Below, in pieces: positions 34,957-46,905 of a DNA stretch of 64,000 bases. Each line of letters opens with the position of its first letter. Position 1 is the stretch's first letter. The notes beneath the pieces were generated by a model. It ran no database searches, was not told where the DNA came from, and saw only the letters and a program-made list of their open reading frames with translations. Origin of the DNA: Pyrrhosoma nymphula (Eukaryota > Arthropoda > Insecta > Odonata > Coenagrionidae); NCBI GenBank assembly GCA_963573305.1, contig OY754337.1, positions 74,413,094 to 74,477,093 of the forward strand, written 5' to 3'. The position numbers and the translations under genes are program-made.

Positions 34957-35552
34957 CCCTCCGGTGGGCGCGCCCGCGGCAAATTTCCGCATAGTTTAGT
35001 TTCTGAGCTCTCCATTTGGTACCGTTTGTATTTAATGCCTGTGTCTCCAGGTATTCATTTTTCATGATAGGAGGGAGCATTTCCGATATCCGGATCAATT
35101 ATTCACCGGACGCTTCAGTAGCTGTGTGACATCGAAGATAGATTGACGTTTAACTAAAGATATAAAAGAAATTTTGGGAAAATATAAGAACAAGGAACCG
35201 GTTCCTGAACCACCTAAACCAGTAATGTGCCATGCTTGCAGGTGGCATAAAAATTACAGGTAAAAAAACGTCTGCCAGTGATGTAAAAATAATGTATATA
35301 GGAGACATTGTCATCAAGAGACAACATGTATGAGATGGGAAGATGAACGTCCTGTTGTATAGATATGAACTAAGATGATTAGCAATGTACATTCAGTGAC
35401 AAGCAATAAAAGATGTAACTGTAATAACTTAATCAGCCTTTTTTATTTGTAAATTATCTTGCCCTTAAAGAGAGAAATGATATTTATTTTTGCGGTAAAA
35501 TTGCCGCGGCGCGCCCACTCGTGGGAGTAAATTTGGCGCGCCCACCGGAGGG
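34957..35552. mobile_element. complete piggyBac-type MITE with TTAA duplications
   Basis: An exact 18-bp inverted repeat, CCCTCCGGTGGGCGCGCC, bounds 596 bp. TTAA lies directly outside both ends (34953-34956 and 35553-35556), the signature of the piggyBac superfamily. Further GCCGCGG and GGCGCGCC copies near both ends form subterminal repeats. The interior has a short plus-strand frame ending PVMCHACRWHKNYR, which may be the Cys-containing tail of a piggyBac transposase, but no catalytic region is present. It must have been moved by a transposase from elsewhere. Confidence 0.88.
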
Positions 35553-35556
35553 TTAA

Positions 35557-38500
35557 ACAATCATTCCCTTTGGAGGAGCAGGGTACTACATGACCCCCCT
35601 TTGTGAGTAAAACTACTCAAACTTAGATTTAACTTCAATCAGTGTCTACGGCCGTAAATGTGTTACTGCGCTTCTTCTTACTGCGTTATTCACTCAATTA
35701 TTAATTAACGCTGTTTTCTTATCGAGTTTTCACGCGTGGCTATGAAACCGGCTTGCGCTAATGGTTTAGTCTCAGGGAGCGATCTCCAGGATGTCCCTGA
35801 ATAACGATTGCCCGACGAGCGAGGGTGTGGGAAGGTTAGTGGGTTAAGATGGAGAAATGTTTCTTTCTTCCTGAGCATTTGCCGAGACAATCGTGGGAAT
35901 TCCCCTCCCAACAGTTCTTCCATCCCCCTTTTCAGCCATCCCCATGGAAACAGCCTCCATCCCTTCACATCCCACTCCTGCTACAAACACCCCCGTCGCT
36001 GTTCAGAGGGGTTAATTCAATATAGAAAGTTTAAGAGCAGACCGGGCGGCCATTAACTCGCTCACTCCCCCAATCCGCCCCTGTAACGGAGGAGAGAAGG
36101 TAGTCTCCGAAGGGTTGGATGAGCCCTCATTCATTCCATGGAAGTGGAGACTTCTTTCGGTAGGGTTTGGAAGAAGGGCAGGTGGGAGTAGATGAATAAG
36201 CGAAGAAGGTAAGTCGGTGTATCCGCTGGCTGGTCGAGCGATCTCCTTCCACCAAACTCGTATTTTCTTCACATTTCAAGAGAGTTCGCCGGAAGATGGG
36301 GCCCCGAGGATGGGTTAGGAGGGGTGGAGGGGGAAAGTGGGAGGGGATTGTTTCCAGGGGCGGGATCGGGTTTCTTCTCAAAGGGGTAGAGGAGGCGAGA
36401 CGGGAGTGAGTAAGGGCAGGAGGCAATTAGCAAATCGCCAGCGCCGCGTGCGGCCGGGAGCGGAACTGGCTGGCGTGGGTCGGGAACACGTAACTTGGCG
36501 ATTTAATCAATCATCAGGTTCGTCCTTCAAAACTTTGGTTTTGTGTGTTGGTGCGGGGTGCGTGGGGTGCGGGAGGAAGGTGGAGGTCTTCTCGAGAAGG
36601 CGCTCTTCTGCGGGTGCGGGAGCGGAGTAGGGAGGGAATTCTCTCCCGCGCTTCTGCGCTCGGCAAATTAGCGGAATTTTGCCGACTGCTGGCGCCATCG
36701 GTGCTCCTGCAGGAGGAATAGACAGCTCTGGATAAATGCGAGCTCGTGTTTTGTGGATTGATAGGGGACAAACGGTTCCACATGCGCCGAAATGGGAGGA
36801 GGTGCATTTTTGGACAGGCCTACCAACCATCCTAGTGACCCCATTGGCGAATAATCTTGCGTATGATCTTACGAATCTTAATGCGCATGACGTCCATGCC
36901 TAGTGTATATTGGACGATACCACGCACGAACAGTAATGCGCATGATAATTCGGGTAAAGTTTGAATATTTTCTATTTTTGGTCGATTGACTCTCGTGGAT
37001 GATCGCATAAATCAGGCGCACAACGTCCATCATGGGTATTTTGATCAGTTTGTCTGCTAAGATTCCATCATGAGAGGACAGAAGTTTTGTATTGATATTG
37101 TCCCCATATTTGTAACATTTCAGACCATGTTTACAGCAACGATCAGAGAACTATCATATATTTGGAAGTTGGAAACATATGGAAGAATATATGAATTCGA
37201 TCAGAGAATGGGGACATAAGTAAAACAAATGAAGAAAGTTACCCAGTAAAAGGTGCGACTAAGAGCAGCCCTCTTTTTATTTTGTGAGTGAATTTGTGAA
37301 GCATGGATCGTGCAATAACTCAACAGTTGAACTTCACCTCAAATTGAGGTTAAACCATGTCCCTGCTAATATTTCTTCCCGCAAAGATGAAATACTGGAC
37401 GATGCAAACAAACCAATCTAACCATCGAAACAAAAATAATAAATCTCCCGTGAGTTATTTACTATCGATAGGCGTGCGATTGCGCATCCTGTCAACGCAG
37501 AAAAATTTATTCTTCCTGTAAAACAAGAGCCTTTTTCGGTCATATTTTGAATTTTGTTCGCGAATCAATGTTCAAATGATCGTGTACAAGATAATTCGCA
37601 ATCATAGACTGCCAGGGAGGGAATAAATTAAAATTATTTTAAAATATCCAGTGCAGAGGAGTGAAAAGGTTTATCAGAATGAGGAAATTTGGGTAACATA
37701 TTTCAAAAAGCTAGTATAATACCTAGTAAAAAAGCTAGTATAATAATAATAATAGTAATATAATAATAATAATGGCAAGGAATGGCTCTACATGAATTGA
37801 AGATTTCCTTATACTTAACGTTGTGGTCCAGTCAGCATAGCGAGTTGCTACAGAGTGAATCCAAAGCATTCCAGCTGAAAGCGAGAAATTAACTATAGCG
37901 GTGAGCCATTTTCGGCAGTCATTTACTGCTACTTTAGCTCTAAAATACGGCAGAAATAAAAAAAGTGAATCGTACTAAACTAATTGACAGGTAAGTGTAA
38001 GAAATAGGAAAACGGCAAACTAATTCCTCATAAAGTGTAATTGTTTATTTCGACAAATTAACGACACGGAGTCATTTCAATTTTAAATATGGCAGCATAT
38101 GTTTGAGGCCTGATGATAAAAAAATAATAAACGATTATCTAAATTCCGTTCAGTAATTAGTCTCTACTTGTTTCATGTCTAGGTAGAAATTCTGTGGAGG
38201 CTTCTTCTATTTAACTTATTCGCTATAGTGCACTGCTCACTAAGCAACGTTACAGAACACGTATTTTCTACTCTGTTAATATCCTTTACTTGGCAGGGAA
38301 ATTCAAAACATATTTGAAGCAAATATCTCTGAGTTAATGTGCGCTAGACAATTAAATAACTCCAATAGATCTATCCGCTATTATTTTTTTGTGTTGATTT
38401 CCAGTGTAGGTGAACAACACGGATGATGTAAAAATTCAATTACTCTGTGATAAAAATTCTGTTTTAAAATGCGTATTTTGTACTAACTCGAAAACTATAC

Positions 38501-39328
38501 ATAGGACACGATTTGGTCGTGTCTGCTGTGAACATACTGAATGCTACCTATCTGCCGGATAGCAAACTTTTAGCCTGTGTGCATCGTTTGTGCTCGCTGA
38601 AGTGCGTTGGTGTTGTTTTTCTACAGAGATTCTTCTTTCCTTCGGCACATTTATGCTTAATTATTTTACTTCACTGTTAATTGATGTATCTATAATAAAA
38701 AGTGATAGGTGAAGTTAAAATACAAGCCGTTGTGAAAGGTATCAATTTAAAAATGGACTCAATCAGCTGACTGATGAGATTCGGTTTCCTATGTACATAA
38801 ACAATCTTTCAATATTAAGATTGGGAGACTGAAGTCCTTCATTCATTCCTGTTCAGTGCTATGTCCCTTTTTTCTTTAAGTTCTCATCTCACTCTTCTGT
38901 TTTCGTAAGCATTTTATCAATCGCCTTCCTCGTGTAGCTTTCTCTGTATTTTTCCTTCTAGAAATTTCTTAAGAAGTTCTTTTGTCTCAGGGTGTTCCGA
39001 ATCCACCGCGTCTCTTCTTTTGCTCATGCTCCTCTTTTCTCCTGCGTATTTGCATTCTCCTTTGTTTCTTATCTTTTTATCCTAGGCATGTTTGTCCTAC
39101 TCAAGGATACTAAGTTGGAATTATCACTGTAATTTCATAATTTGGTAAATGAGTTAAAATTGGCAAAAAATATGGGAATAAATGTGAAGATTTATATCAA
39201 GTCAAAAATTTGAAGATTCTATTATATATTAAGAGAAATTTTCATAACATAGCGAGTTTTTCCGAGAGACTAAAAACTTTCCAGTAAAAATCGGGATATT
39301 CTCTCACGTAGTACCTACCATATAAATA
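35557..39328. other. non-coding; GC-rich block 35700-36850, AT-rich remainder
   Basis: The block at 35700-36850 is purine/pyrimidine-skewed and GC-rich with overlapping frames on both strands and no identifiable domain. It resembles the other isolated GC blocks in the window. From 36850 on the sequence is AT-rich. A short TAA-repeat microsatellite lies at about 37738-37772. No genes are supported. Confidence 0.35.
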
Positions 39329-39490
39329 TAAATAAAGACCAAAAGTTTTATTTCCCACCGAATGAATTTATTTAAGACGCGTTTCAACGCCTCAGCGTCA
39401 TCTTTAGGTATAAACGGATGACGCTGAAACGTTGAAAGGCGTCGTAAATAAATTAATTTAGTGGGAAATACAACTTGCGGTCATTATTTA
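39329..39490. mobile_element. palindromic PLE-type terminal hairpin
   Basis: Arms 39329-39402 and 39417-39490 are imperfect reverse complements around a 14-base centre. Both arms contain the CATCCGTTT/AAAGATGACGC and GTTGAAACGCGTC-type motif of PLE ends. Arm mismatches indicate an older copy. No coding part is present. Confidence 0.65.
39376..39407 (-). ncRNA. hammerhead-like motif, one core change
   Basis: The minus strand reads CTAAAGA, one T, stem II GACGC/GCGTT with a TGAG loop, GAAA, CGCG and TC. Only the G of CTGANGA is changed. The CGCG is self-complementary, suiting dimer formation. Cleavage activity is doubtful because of the box mutation. Confidence 0.5.
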
Positions 39491-42400
39491 TAAGTAGCTG
39501 TTTCACCACGTCTTTCTGAATGCAGTTGTGGTTTTTCTACCATATAAAATTATACCTACCTTCCAAAACATATTACGCATCACTGATATGAAAAAAGGAG
39601 TCCGAGTGGTTTAAAATAATACCTACTGGTATCAATGACGTTAATTACTTTATCAATTCCTGAATGATAAAACAAGAACATCCACTTTTTTGTAACAAAA
39701 ACAAGGCTTCCAAAGAGAAACGTTAAATTTTGGAATTAAATAGAGTACTAGACCCATTTTTTTATTTATAATAATGTCTTCCAGTCTTGTCTTTGGTATT
39801 ATCACCAGCAGTCCCATTTAAATAAATATAATTTCGGCTGAGGACAAAGTTGACTTGTCACCAATGTTAAGCAGCCTTTAGCTATCTCCTAAGTATTGTT
39901 ATATAGAGACCATGTTTACTGCTGGCTGCTATAGTCCTATTATAGTCAAATATTCAAAAATATAATGAGGGTGAAAATCTCCCATTGCATTTCATGACCA
40001 ACTCGTCTTCCTCATTTATTATCCCTCGTTATTTCGCTGCCTTTCACTTCATTGTTGTATGTTTTCCCTTCTTCCTCGAATTTTCTACTGTATTCCGCCC
40101 GTCCCGAGCACATTCTTAGCGTTTAAAGCCAGGTAGAATACTTTTATTCTCCAGGTAGAACCTTTTTATTCTCCTTTTCTTTTATATTTAGCTTATATTT
40201 GCCATTATTCTCTATAGGCTAGCCTGAAAAGGTTTCCTCTACTCTTCCTCTTTCTTCAAAGACGGATTTTAAGATAATATCCGCTCCTGCTCCTCGCACG
40301 ATTTCATTCATCTGGAGGTTTTGCAAAAGCCTCCTGTCCTTTTAGGCTACTTTTATAACCTATACCCTTCACTCTCATTATACCCTCATCACCTATAAAT
40401 TTGATCTTACCCTGGAAGTATTAACCAAATTTCATCATAAGCAAAGGCACTATGTTTAGGTTTCATGGTGCATTGTTTGGCTTTTCTATGCATTATTGGT
40501 CGCAAGTGTCCCTTTCCTTAAAGTTTACATTTTTGTTTCACATAGTAATTTTCCATTCTCTCCTCGTAAATTAAAAATATATTTTCCCTATGAAGTGTTC
40601 CTAATTAATTAAAAATGAATAGTATAATTTTAGATCTCCTTGGTATAATATTTAGCTCCTGCATTGTAACATTATTAGCCCATGGAGTAAATAGAACTGC
40701 GTGTAGAACTACAACTTTACGAGTCTGATAGATTCGCGGGTTATCGGGAACTACCAAAAGCAACGATTCATGGCACCTCGAAGTGTGAGCTACTTTTAGC
40801 ATTGGAATTGTAATATTAACGGTAATAATTTTAAAAATGCATTTCGTTTTCTTTATTGTCGTAAATCGTGTCTTCTTCATTTCGGCAAGAGTAAGCAACT
40901 ATAGTTTGAGTACTTTCCCTCGCATCTAAGCTTAGCTAACATGTGGATATTTATCTGGTAACCATTTTCCACGCTAAGTGCCTGCAGCCCTTATTTTTTG
41001 GCACATGTCCTCTCATTTTTAGCACGTTACCGTCCGTCAGGGTGGAGTAGATAAAAATATTTAGTGTTGGGACTTTTGCTCATTATGTTAGTAATTGAAC
41101 CTAATCATATTGTGTGTTTACCCGAGCGTACTACTTCAGTGCTTCTACCGAGAGATTTGGCCAAATGCTAGCGTTCGGAGCAGAAGAAATTATCATATAG
41201 TACTGTCATATCTATAAGAAATGAAGGAAAAACTTAGGTGCTAAGGTAACTGTGAAATAAAAAATAAAACCCAAGTCAATGAACACTCCCATAAATTTGT
41301 TATTTACGAATTCGCTCGAATACTAATTACTTCTTAGTGGCAAATTGTACCCTGAGATTTCATCTAATGTAATAAATTCAGATTCTTAAACATTAAATAT
41401 AAACCCAGAGATGTTAATATATCCATCATTTTGTTGATTAACATGATGGTTTATTATTGGGCAAGGCATCCCTGAGATCTCTCATTCTTTTATCAAATGT
41501 TTTCATTTTCATAGTTGGCAGCTTTGACTGCCGTTATAATTACTTTTTGGACCTTTTTGGTTGATTTATTAAAAAAGTACTTACCGAATTACTTTATTTT
41601 GCTCTTTTGAGTACGAGTTACTCATTGAGTAATTACGTCCTCCCCGCCCTCAAGCGTATATTGCCAACCCAACACCGGGGTAGAGCGATACTCGTATTTT
41701 CCTCGAATCATCATTGGGGCTTTTGAAATAACGAAGACCTCTTTGAACCGGTTTCATAATGTCTGGCCGATGTTAACCGCAAGACTACGTGCTATTTTCG
41801 TTAACTTGATGGTAACTGAGGCTTTGGGTTTTGCTATTACGTCAAATAGACTGTTTTGACTGTGACGAGTGATCGATTAGGGAAAGTTTCTGCTTTGGTT
41901 TTCATACCGAGAAAATACTTAACCAGGGATTATAAAACCAGGCCTTATTGCTTAGACGTTTTGGCTGATTTCAGCTTTTTTCAATCAAAGAACTCGAGCC
42001 ATAGTAAAATAAAACATGGTGCAGACAAATATCAGCCAAAATGCAAAATACGAAAGTTTGGTCTGAAGACATTTCCTGATAATTAGGCAATCAAAATTAG
42101 TGTTAACCGAAGCTGGCTAATTGACCTAAAATGGAAAGGCATGTATAAGCTAGCAATGCTCATAACTACATTTCATTTCAATATTACGTCTTCACCGTAA
42201 GTGCCATTATCCCCCTTATGAAAGAAAACCCTTAACCTCTTTGTTTGTTCGAAGCATAAATTCAGTCATACTACAGTGAATATTTCTTTTAATGTCGTAT
42301 CAACATTGACACTATAAATTAGAGTCGTTAAAACATGGCAGTAAACTAATTTCAACTTCAGGTGGTGTTAAAAAAAGTTAAATAACTTTATCATCTTGTG

Positions 42401-43659
42401 GGCATCTTTTTATGGAGCTATAAACAATAAATATTTCTCACTTGCAGATGTCACAATACACGATACAACACGATAAAGAGCATAGCATGGTTGGTGCGAC
42501 TGATTCATGAACTCCGTATCTTTGCAAACAAAATAAATATGCTCACCTCTGCTCTGTGCACTCTGGTCAAACGCAATTAGCGACGGAGAAAGTGCAGGCC
42601 TTATTGGTCGACTGTTATGAAGAAAAAATACTGAATGTCTTTTCTTCCGCTTTTTTTTTTCGAAGGCCTCATCGGCTAATGTATGATTCACGGAAGGGAA
42701 TTCTAGCTTCTCCCGCCCGCCGTCGGAAAACCTGTTATATGATCTCGAAAAGAATGGTGCCATCTTTTATTTTTTATCTGAGTGATTTTTTTCGCCTTCC
42801 TAAGCGTTAATAAGCCGGAAGGGATATCGTGTTTCTCCCTTCGAGGAAGAAGTGTACGATATTAGGGTGTGGGGATTCACAAGTAGCCGTGAATGAGGTC
42901 GAAGCACTTGAGACACGCCCAGCAAATGCTTAGTCGATGATTTGTATTTTTTTTATGCCGCTGTGAGGAACTTGAAGAAAAAAAGGAATGAAATTGGAGA
43001 TGGTGGGGATAATAGCGTGAGAGATGAGTCTTTAATTTTTTTGGGTAATATTTTTTCGTTGGTTCGTCGCATTTCAATAGTTTTCAATGACGGGGTGAAG
43101 CGGGGAAGAGATGGTTGTTGCCGTGTCACTCCGTAGAGGGCTCTGCTATGCAGGAGCGTGGCACTTAAGTCCGGCGTAGACACGAGGTGCACTTTACTCT
43201 GGAAATAACATATGGTAATGGCTTCGTCCACTAATTTTTAATAACTGCTGGTTGTGTAACAGTATAAGCAATGAAAGAACCCATATTTTTCATTTTTTTT
43301 CAATTAGTCGCATAGTTCTCGGGTTTTAGGCGTTGGAAAATCGAAAGTTTTGTACTCAATTTCCTTCGTCGCAGGCGACGTCACACACATCTTCACCAAT
43401 GGCAAAGGTATTGCTATTACAACTCCTCTCGTGCCCCATAAAACGTTGTCGTATTCGTTCGTGGATCGTCAAGTAAATAGACGACTAAGCATGGATTCCT
43501 ATGTGGTTTAGGTTTCAATTCTTTAGGTTTTGAACGATCAGGTTAGGGATAATCAGGTTGATTCGATGCTTCACCGATAAAGGCGTTAGATTTCTACACT
43601 TGAGGAGATTGAGTGCCTATACATATTCTGTACAGAAGAATAAAATTTTAAAAGTATTT
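39491..43659. other. AT-rich non-coding sequence
   Basis: No supported gene. Frames at 40605-40898 (-), 41856-42086 (+) and 42410-43231 (both strands) have no recognisable motifs. Confidence 0.4.
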
Positions 43660-43920
43660 GTCTTCATTTTAATAAATCACCACTCACATTAACATCACCG
43701 ACGTTTCGTCATTTTTTACTGACATCTTCAGGGCTAAACTTTTACAAAATACATAACAAATGAACAAAACCAGGATAATACATACAAGTATGATAATGCA
43801 CAAACAATTTATATGACCATTTGAATGCCTTAGTCCTAATAAGCGTGAGTAATTAACAGAATGCAGTAGAGAGAATCGTCGGTGATGTTAATGTGAGCTG
43901 TGATTTATTAAAAAGAAGAC
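43660..43920. mobile_element. short PLE-derived inverted element
   Basis: Arms 43660-43703 and 43877-43920 are near-perfect reverse complements sharing ACATCACCGAC/GTCGGTGATGT and AATAAATCAC/GTGATTTATT. The 170-bp centre adjoins the hammerhead-like motif of the left arm. There is no coding sequence. The structure is a terminal repeat plus an inverted terminal fragment, as in the other PLE copies here. Confidence 0.7.
43700..43731 (-). ncRNA. hammerhead-ribozyme-like motif, intact core
   Basis: The minus strand has CTGAAGA (CTGANGA with N=A), one T, a 4-bp stem II GTCA/TGAC with an A-rich loop, GAAA and CGTC. Flanking GCC and GGT can form a short stem I. All conserved core bases are present, making this and the motif at 22063-22101 the best candidates for activity. 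Confidence 0.65.
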
Positions 43921-44469
43921 CAATGCTCTAAAAAGTATATTCCGCTATAAATATTGTGGTCTATTACAGAGAGGAGATTCTTAGATATTCTGTACGTTAT
44001 TTCTCATCAATCGGTACAAACTGAAATGCACTTCACCATTAAAATCTTCAAATTTTGCACACAAAAATAAACCAACCCGTTACACAGAAGTAGTTTTTTC
44101 CAATACTTAATAAAAAGTAAATGATTCAATGCAACAAAATTAGCTAGTCATAAGAAAACCACGACAAGAATGGAGGATTCTCCATTCTCTGCAGATGATA
44201 TACGTTTATTTGGTGGCATATTATGATGAAGGATGCTTAGTGTTCATCTTGGCAGTCTGGTGTATGAATACCGTATTTTTTGAATACTATGGTATTAGAT
44301 AAAATTAGTTGTGAAATTTACAAAGTTTGTGTTGATTCTGTCTATATGAGTTTTCATAAAGTTACGCCTAAGAATATCGAGCTCAACCATATTTATTCGT
44401 ATTTCATGTGCGCTCATAGTAACGTGAGAAAGTGTTGTTTTTCGACTTATTTGTTTCGCCAAAATGGCG
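43921..44469. other. AT-rich non-coding spacer
   Basis: No supported feature. Confidence 0.4.
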
Positions 44470-46725
44470 TTTATATAAGACGAGCGGAAGGTACCCGTTG
44501 AAATTCAACGGGTGTGAAGAACGTTAAACTTATTTTGTTTGCAAACCGCAAAGCCTGAAGAAAAACTGTATGAGTGGTTATTCGAGGAGCTCGTAACCTA
44601 TCTTGTATGTTGTGTTCATTGTAGTAGACACGCTGACCGCTTTCCAGGTGCACGGAGAAATGAGGACTATTGGTCCACTTTCATGCACGGGAAACCCAAA
44701 AATCGGCCAAACAAACTCATTACTACTTATATAGCAAAGGTTGATAGATGGTCACCTCATCCGGTTCTCTTGAGCCGTCTTCTTAGTGATTAACAGCTTG
44801 ATCGCTTCCCTTTTGTACAAACATATATTTGCATTCCATTCCTTTAATTCAGTTGCACTATTCAACGTTGATATGTGCGTTTAGTATCTTAATCAGGATT
44901 GGACAGAAGGGTACAATCCAGAGGTTGACAACGTCAAGAGGAGTATTGGCAGCAGAAGCCATGTTTATTTGACCTATGAATCCTCCATCACCCGGACTGT
45001 GCCTTCGGCATAATCATTGGTTTCGTTTGTTAAATAACAAATATATGGTGATTCTTAGTGCACTTGTCGATTTTCATGCACGGATGTCGTTATTTGCACA
45101 GAATTTCCGTTCTTCTATCGGGTAAGAAGCATGTAGTGACGTCATTATAATTTCCGCCATCTTAAAACAGATTGAAGGTTCGAAACAGATGGGTCTGTCA
45201 TTGAACCAGATTTAGAGCTGGTTACCCTTGACCTATGAATCCTCCATCACCCGGACTGTGCCTTCGGCATAATCATTGGTTTCGTTTGTTAAATAACAAA
45301 TATATGGTGATTCTTAGTGCACTTGTCGATTTTCATGCACGGATGTCGTTATTTGCACAGAATTTCCGTTCTTCTATCGGGTAAGAAGCATGTAGTGACG
45401 TCATTATAATTTCCGCCATCTTAAAACAGATTGAAGGTTCGAAACAGATGGGTGTGTCATTGAACCAGATTTAGAGCTGGTTACCCGTCCATATGTTGGG
45501 TAAGGATGAAATTTGTGCGGATCTTAGCGTAACCCAAGAAACACCAAGGGGAGATTCTCATGAGATCGCTGGTGGGCATGTCTTTGACAATCCAAGTCTT
45601 ACCTTTGTCGTTTTTCTTTCAAGGGCCCATTTTCTCGCAAATAAGACATTCATTATGCTTTAGAAGATTTTTTCGAGAGGTTACTCTTTTTTTCTATTAG
45701 GCATGTTGATGGATATATTTTTAAGTCCATGGAAAGGAAACACAGCGGAAAGTGAGAGTCTAGAATAGGCAACTCGATGATCGAGCGAATGTACCAAAGT
45801 TAACTGCACTTTAACACTTTTAAACATATAAATAACTCGCGACATTAATGCTGTCGGAATTGGTCTAAAAACAGTTCGCAATCGTAATGATAGGCAGACG
45901 GTTTCACTACGTGTAATACATCTGAGTATAAACGATAATAAACAACGCCGTGTTTGTTGTAGCAACAGAAGCATTATTACAATTGATATTCGCTGTACGT
46001 AAATATTCTTGCACAATTAATTGTGTATTCTATGAATTCCTTTATGTGTAACGTTTACTACGTAAGTGTTCTCTCATATATATGCAGTGCCCCTATGAAA
46101 GCTACTTTGAGAATAAAATTGAAGAGTATGCTTGTTGTAAATATGGATTGAATTTATCGATTACCCCCTGAAGCAATCTATCATGGGGCTCTTAGGACTC
46201 TGGGCCCTTCTGATACAGATTTTATTTTTACGTGCTATCATGGACCTGCAAGAAGACGTGATATTTAAATGCTAGAAGCGTGAATATCTTTTGAAAAACA
46301 AATCTCTGGTTGTCAAGGAAATATGCTATTGTTGATTTCAGAGAAAAATGTTAGATATTTCAGCTAAAAACCTGAATTTTAGGCAACTTCGGAGCGTAGA
46401 AGAAAATTGATTGAAAGAATTAAAAACTTCATTTATTCAGCCATCCGATAAAAATAATCCCAGCCCTATACCTTGAGTGGAAGTACTTTTAAAAAGCAAA
46501 AGATGAAACCACTGCACCGAACGCAAAGCTTGCCATTGACCACCAGGGGGACCTTCAGCGGGCCTTTGGGGGCCCTGAGGGCTTTTTGATATAGCATATG
46601 TTACAACCAGATATGTTTTCTATCTGCATGCCAAATTTCAGCTCAATCGGTCCAGTAGTATTTGCGTGATGGAGCAACAGACAGACAGAGACCATTACAT
46701 TTTTATACTTATTAGTAAGGATCAC
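44470..46725 (+). mobile_element. interspersed repeat family R, copy B (longest)
   Basis: The segment 44576-44705 matches copy C at 51360-51490. From 45770 on it matches C at 51485-52390, while 44900-46720 matches copy A in reverse. Copy C lacks about 1 kb present here, which contains the 259-bp tandem duplication. The right end carries GCCAAATTTCAGCTCAATCGG and ATACTTATTAGTAAGGAT, the inverse of the copy A left end. It is non-coding. A Helitron-like origin is possible but unproven. Confidence 0.7.
44971..45487. repeat. 259-bp tandem duplication, nearly identical
   Basis: Copies 44971-45229 and 45230-45487 differ at only one or two visible positions (GGGTCTGTC versus GGGTGTGTC). The corresponding region of copy A (about 9780-10055) is single. 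The duplication is therefore specific to this copy and very recent. Confidence 0.9.
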
Positions 46726-46905
46726 ACCCTTAACCCTGGAAAAAATAGGGTTTCGGTTAATTGAACCCTACAGTGTTTGTTGTCTACCAGTAACAAACAT
46801 GTGTTCCAAATTTCATCAAAATCGGTCCTGTTGTTTAGGAGGAGATGTGGAACATACATACATACATACATACATTGACTTTTATATATATAAAGATAAA
46901 AAAAA
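46726..46905 (+). repeat. repeat 3' end with CATA microsatellite
   Basis: CCAAATTTCATCAAAATCGG is followed by GGAGATGTGGAACATACATA repeats (about 46852-46875) and TTTTATATATATAAAGATA. This arrangement is common at the 3' ends of RTE- or Helitron-like insect repeats. The minus frame across it is not a gene. Confidence 0.5.

Noticed and set aside
46852..46890. CATA repeats and TA run as a CRISPR-like or regulatory array
   Set aside because: It is a simple microsatellite at the 3' end of an interspersed repeat. No spacers or constant repeats exist.
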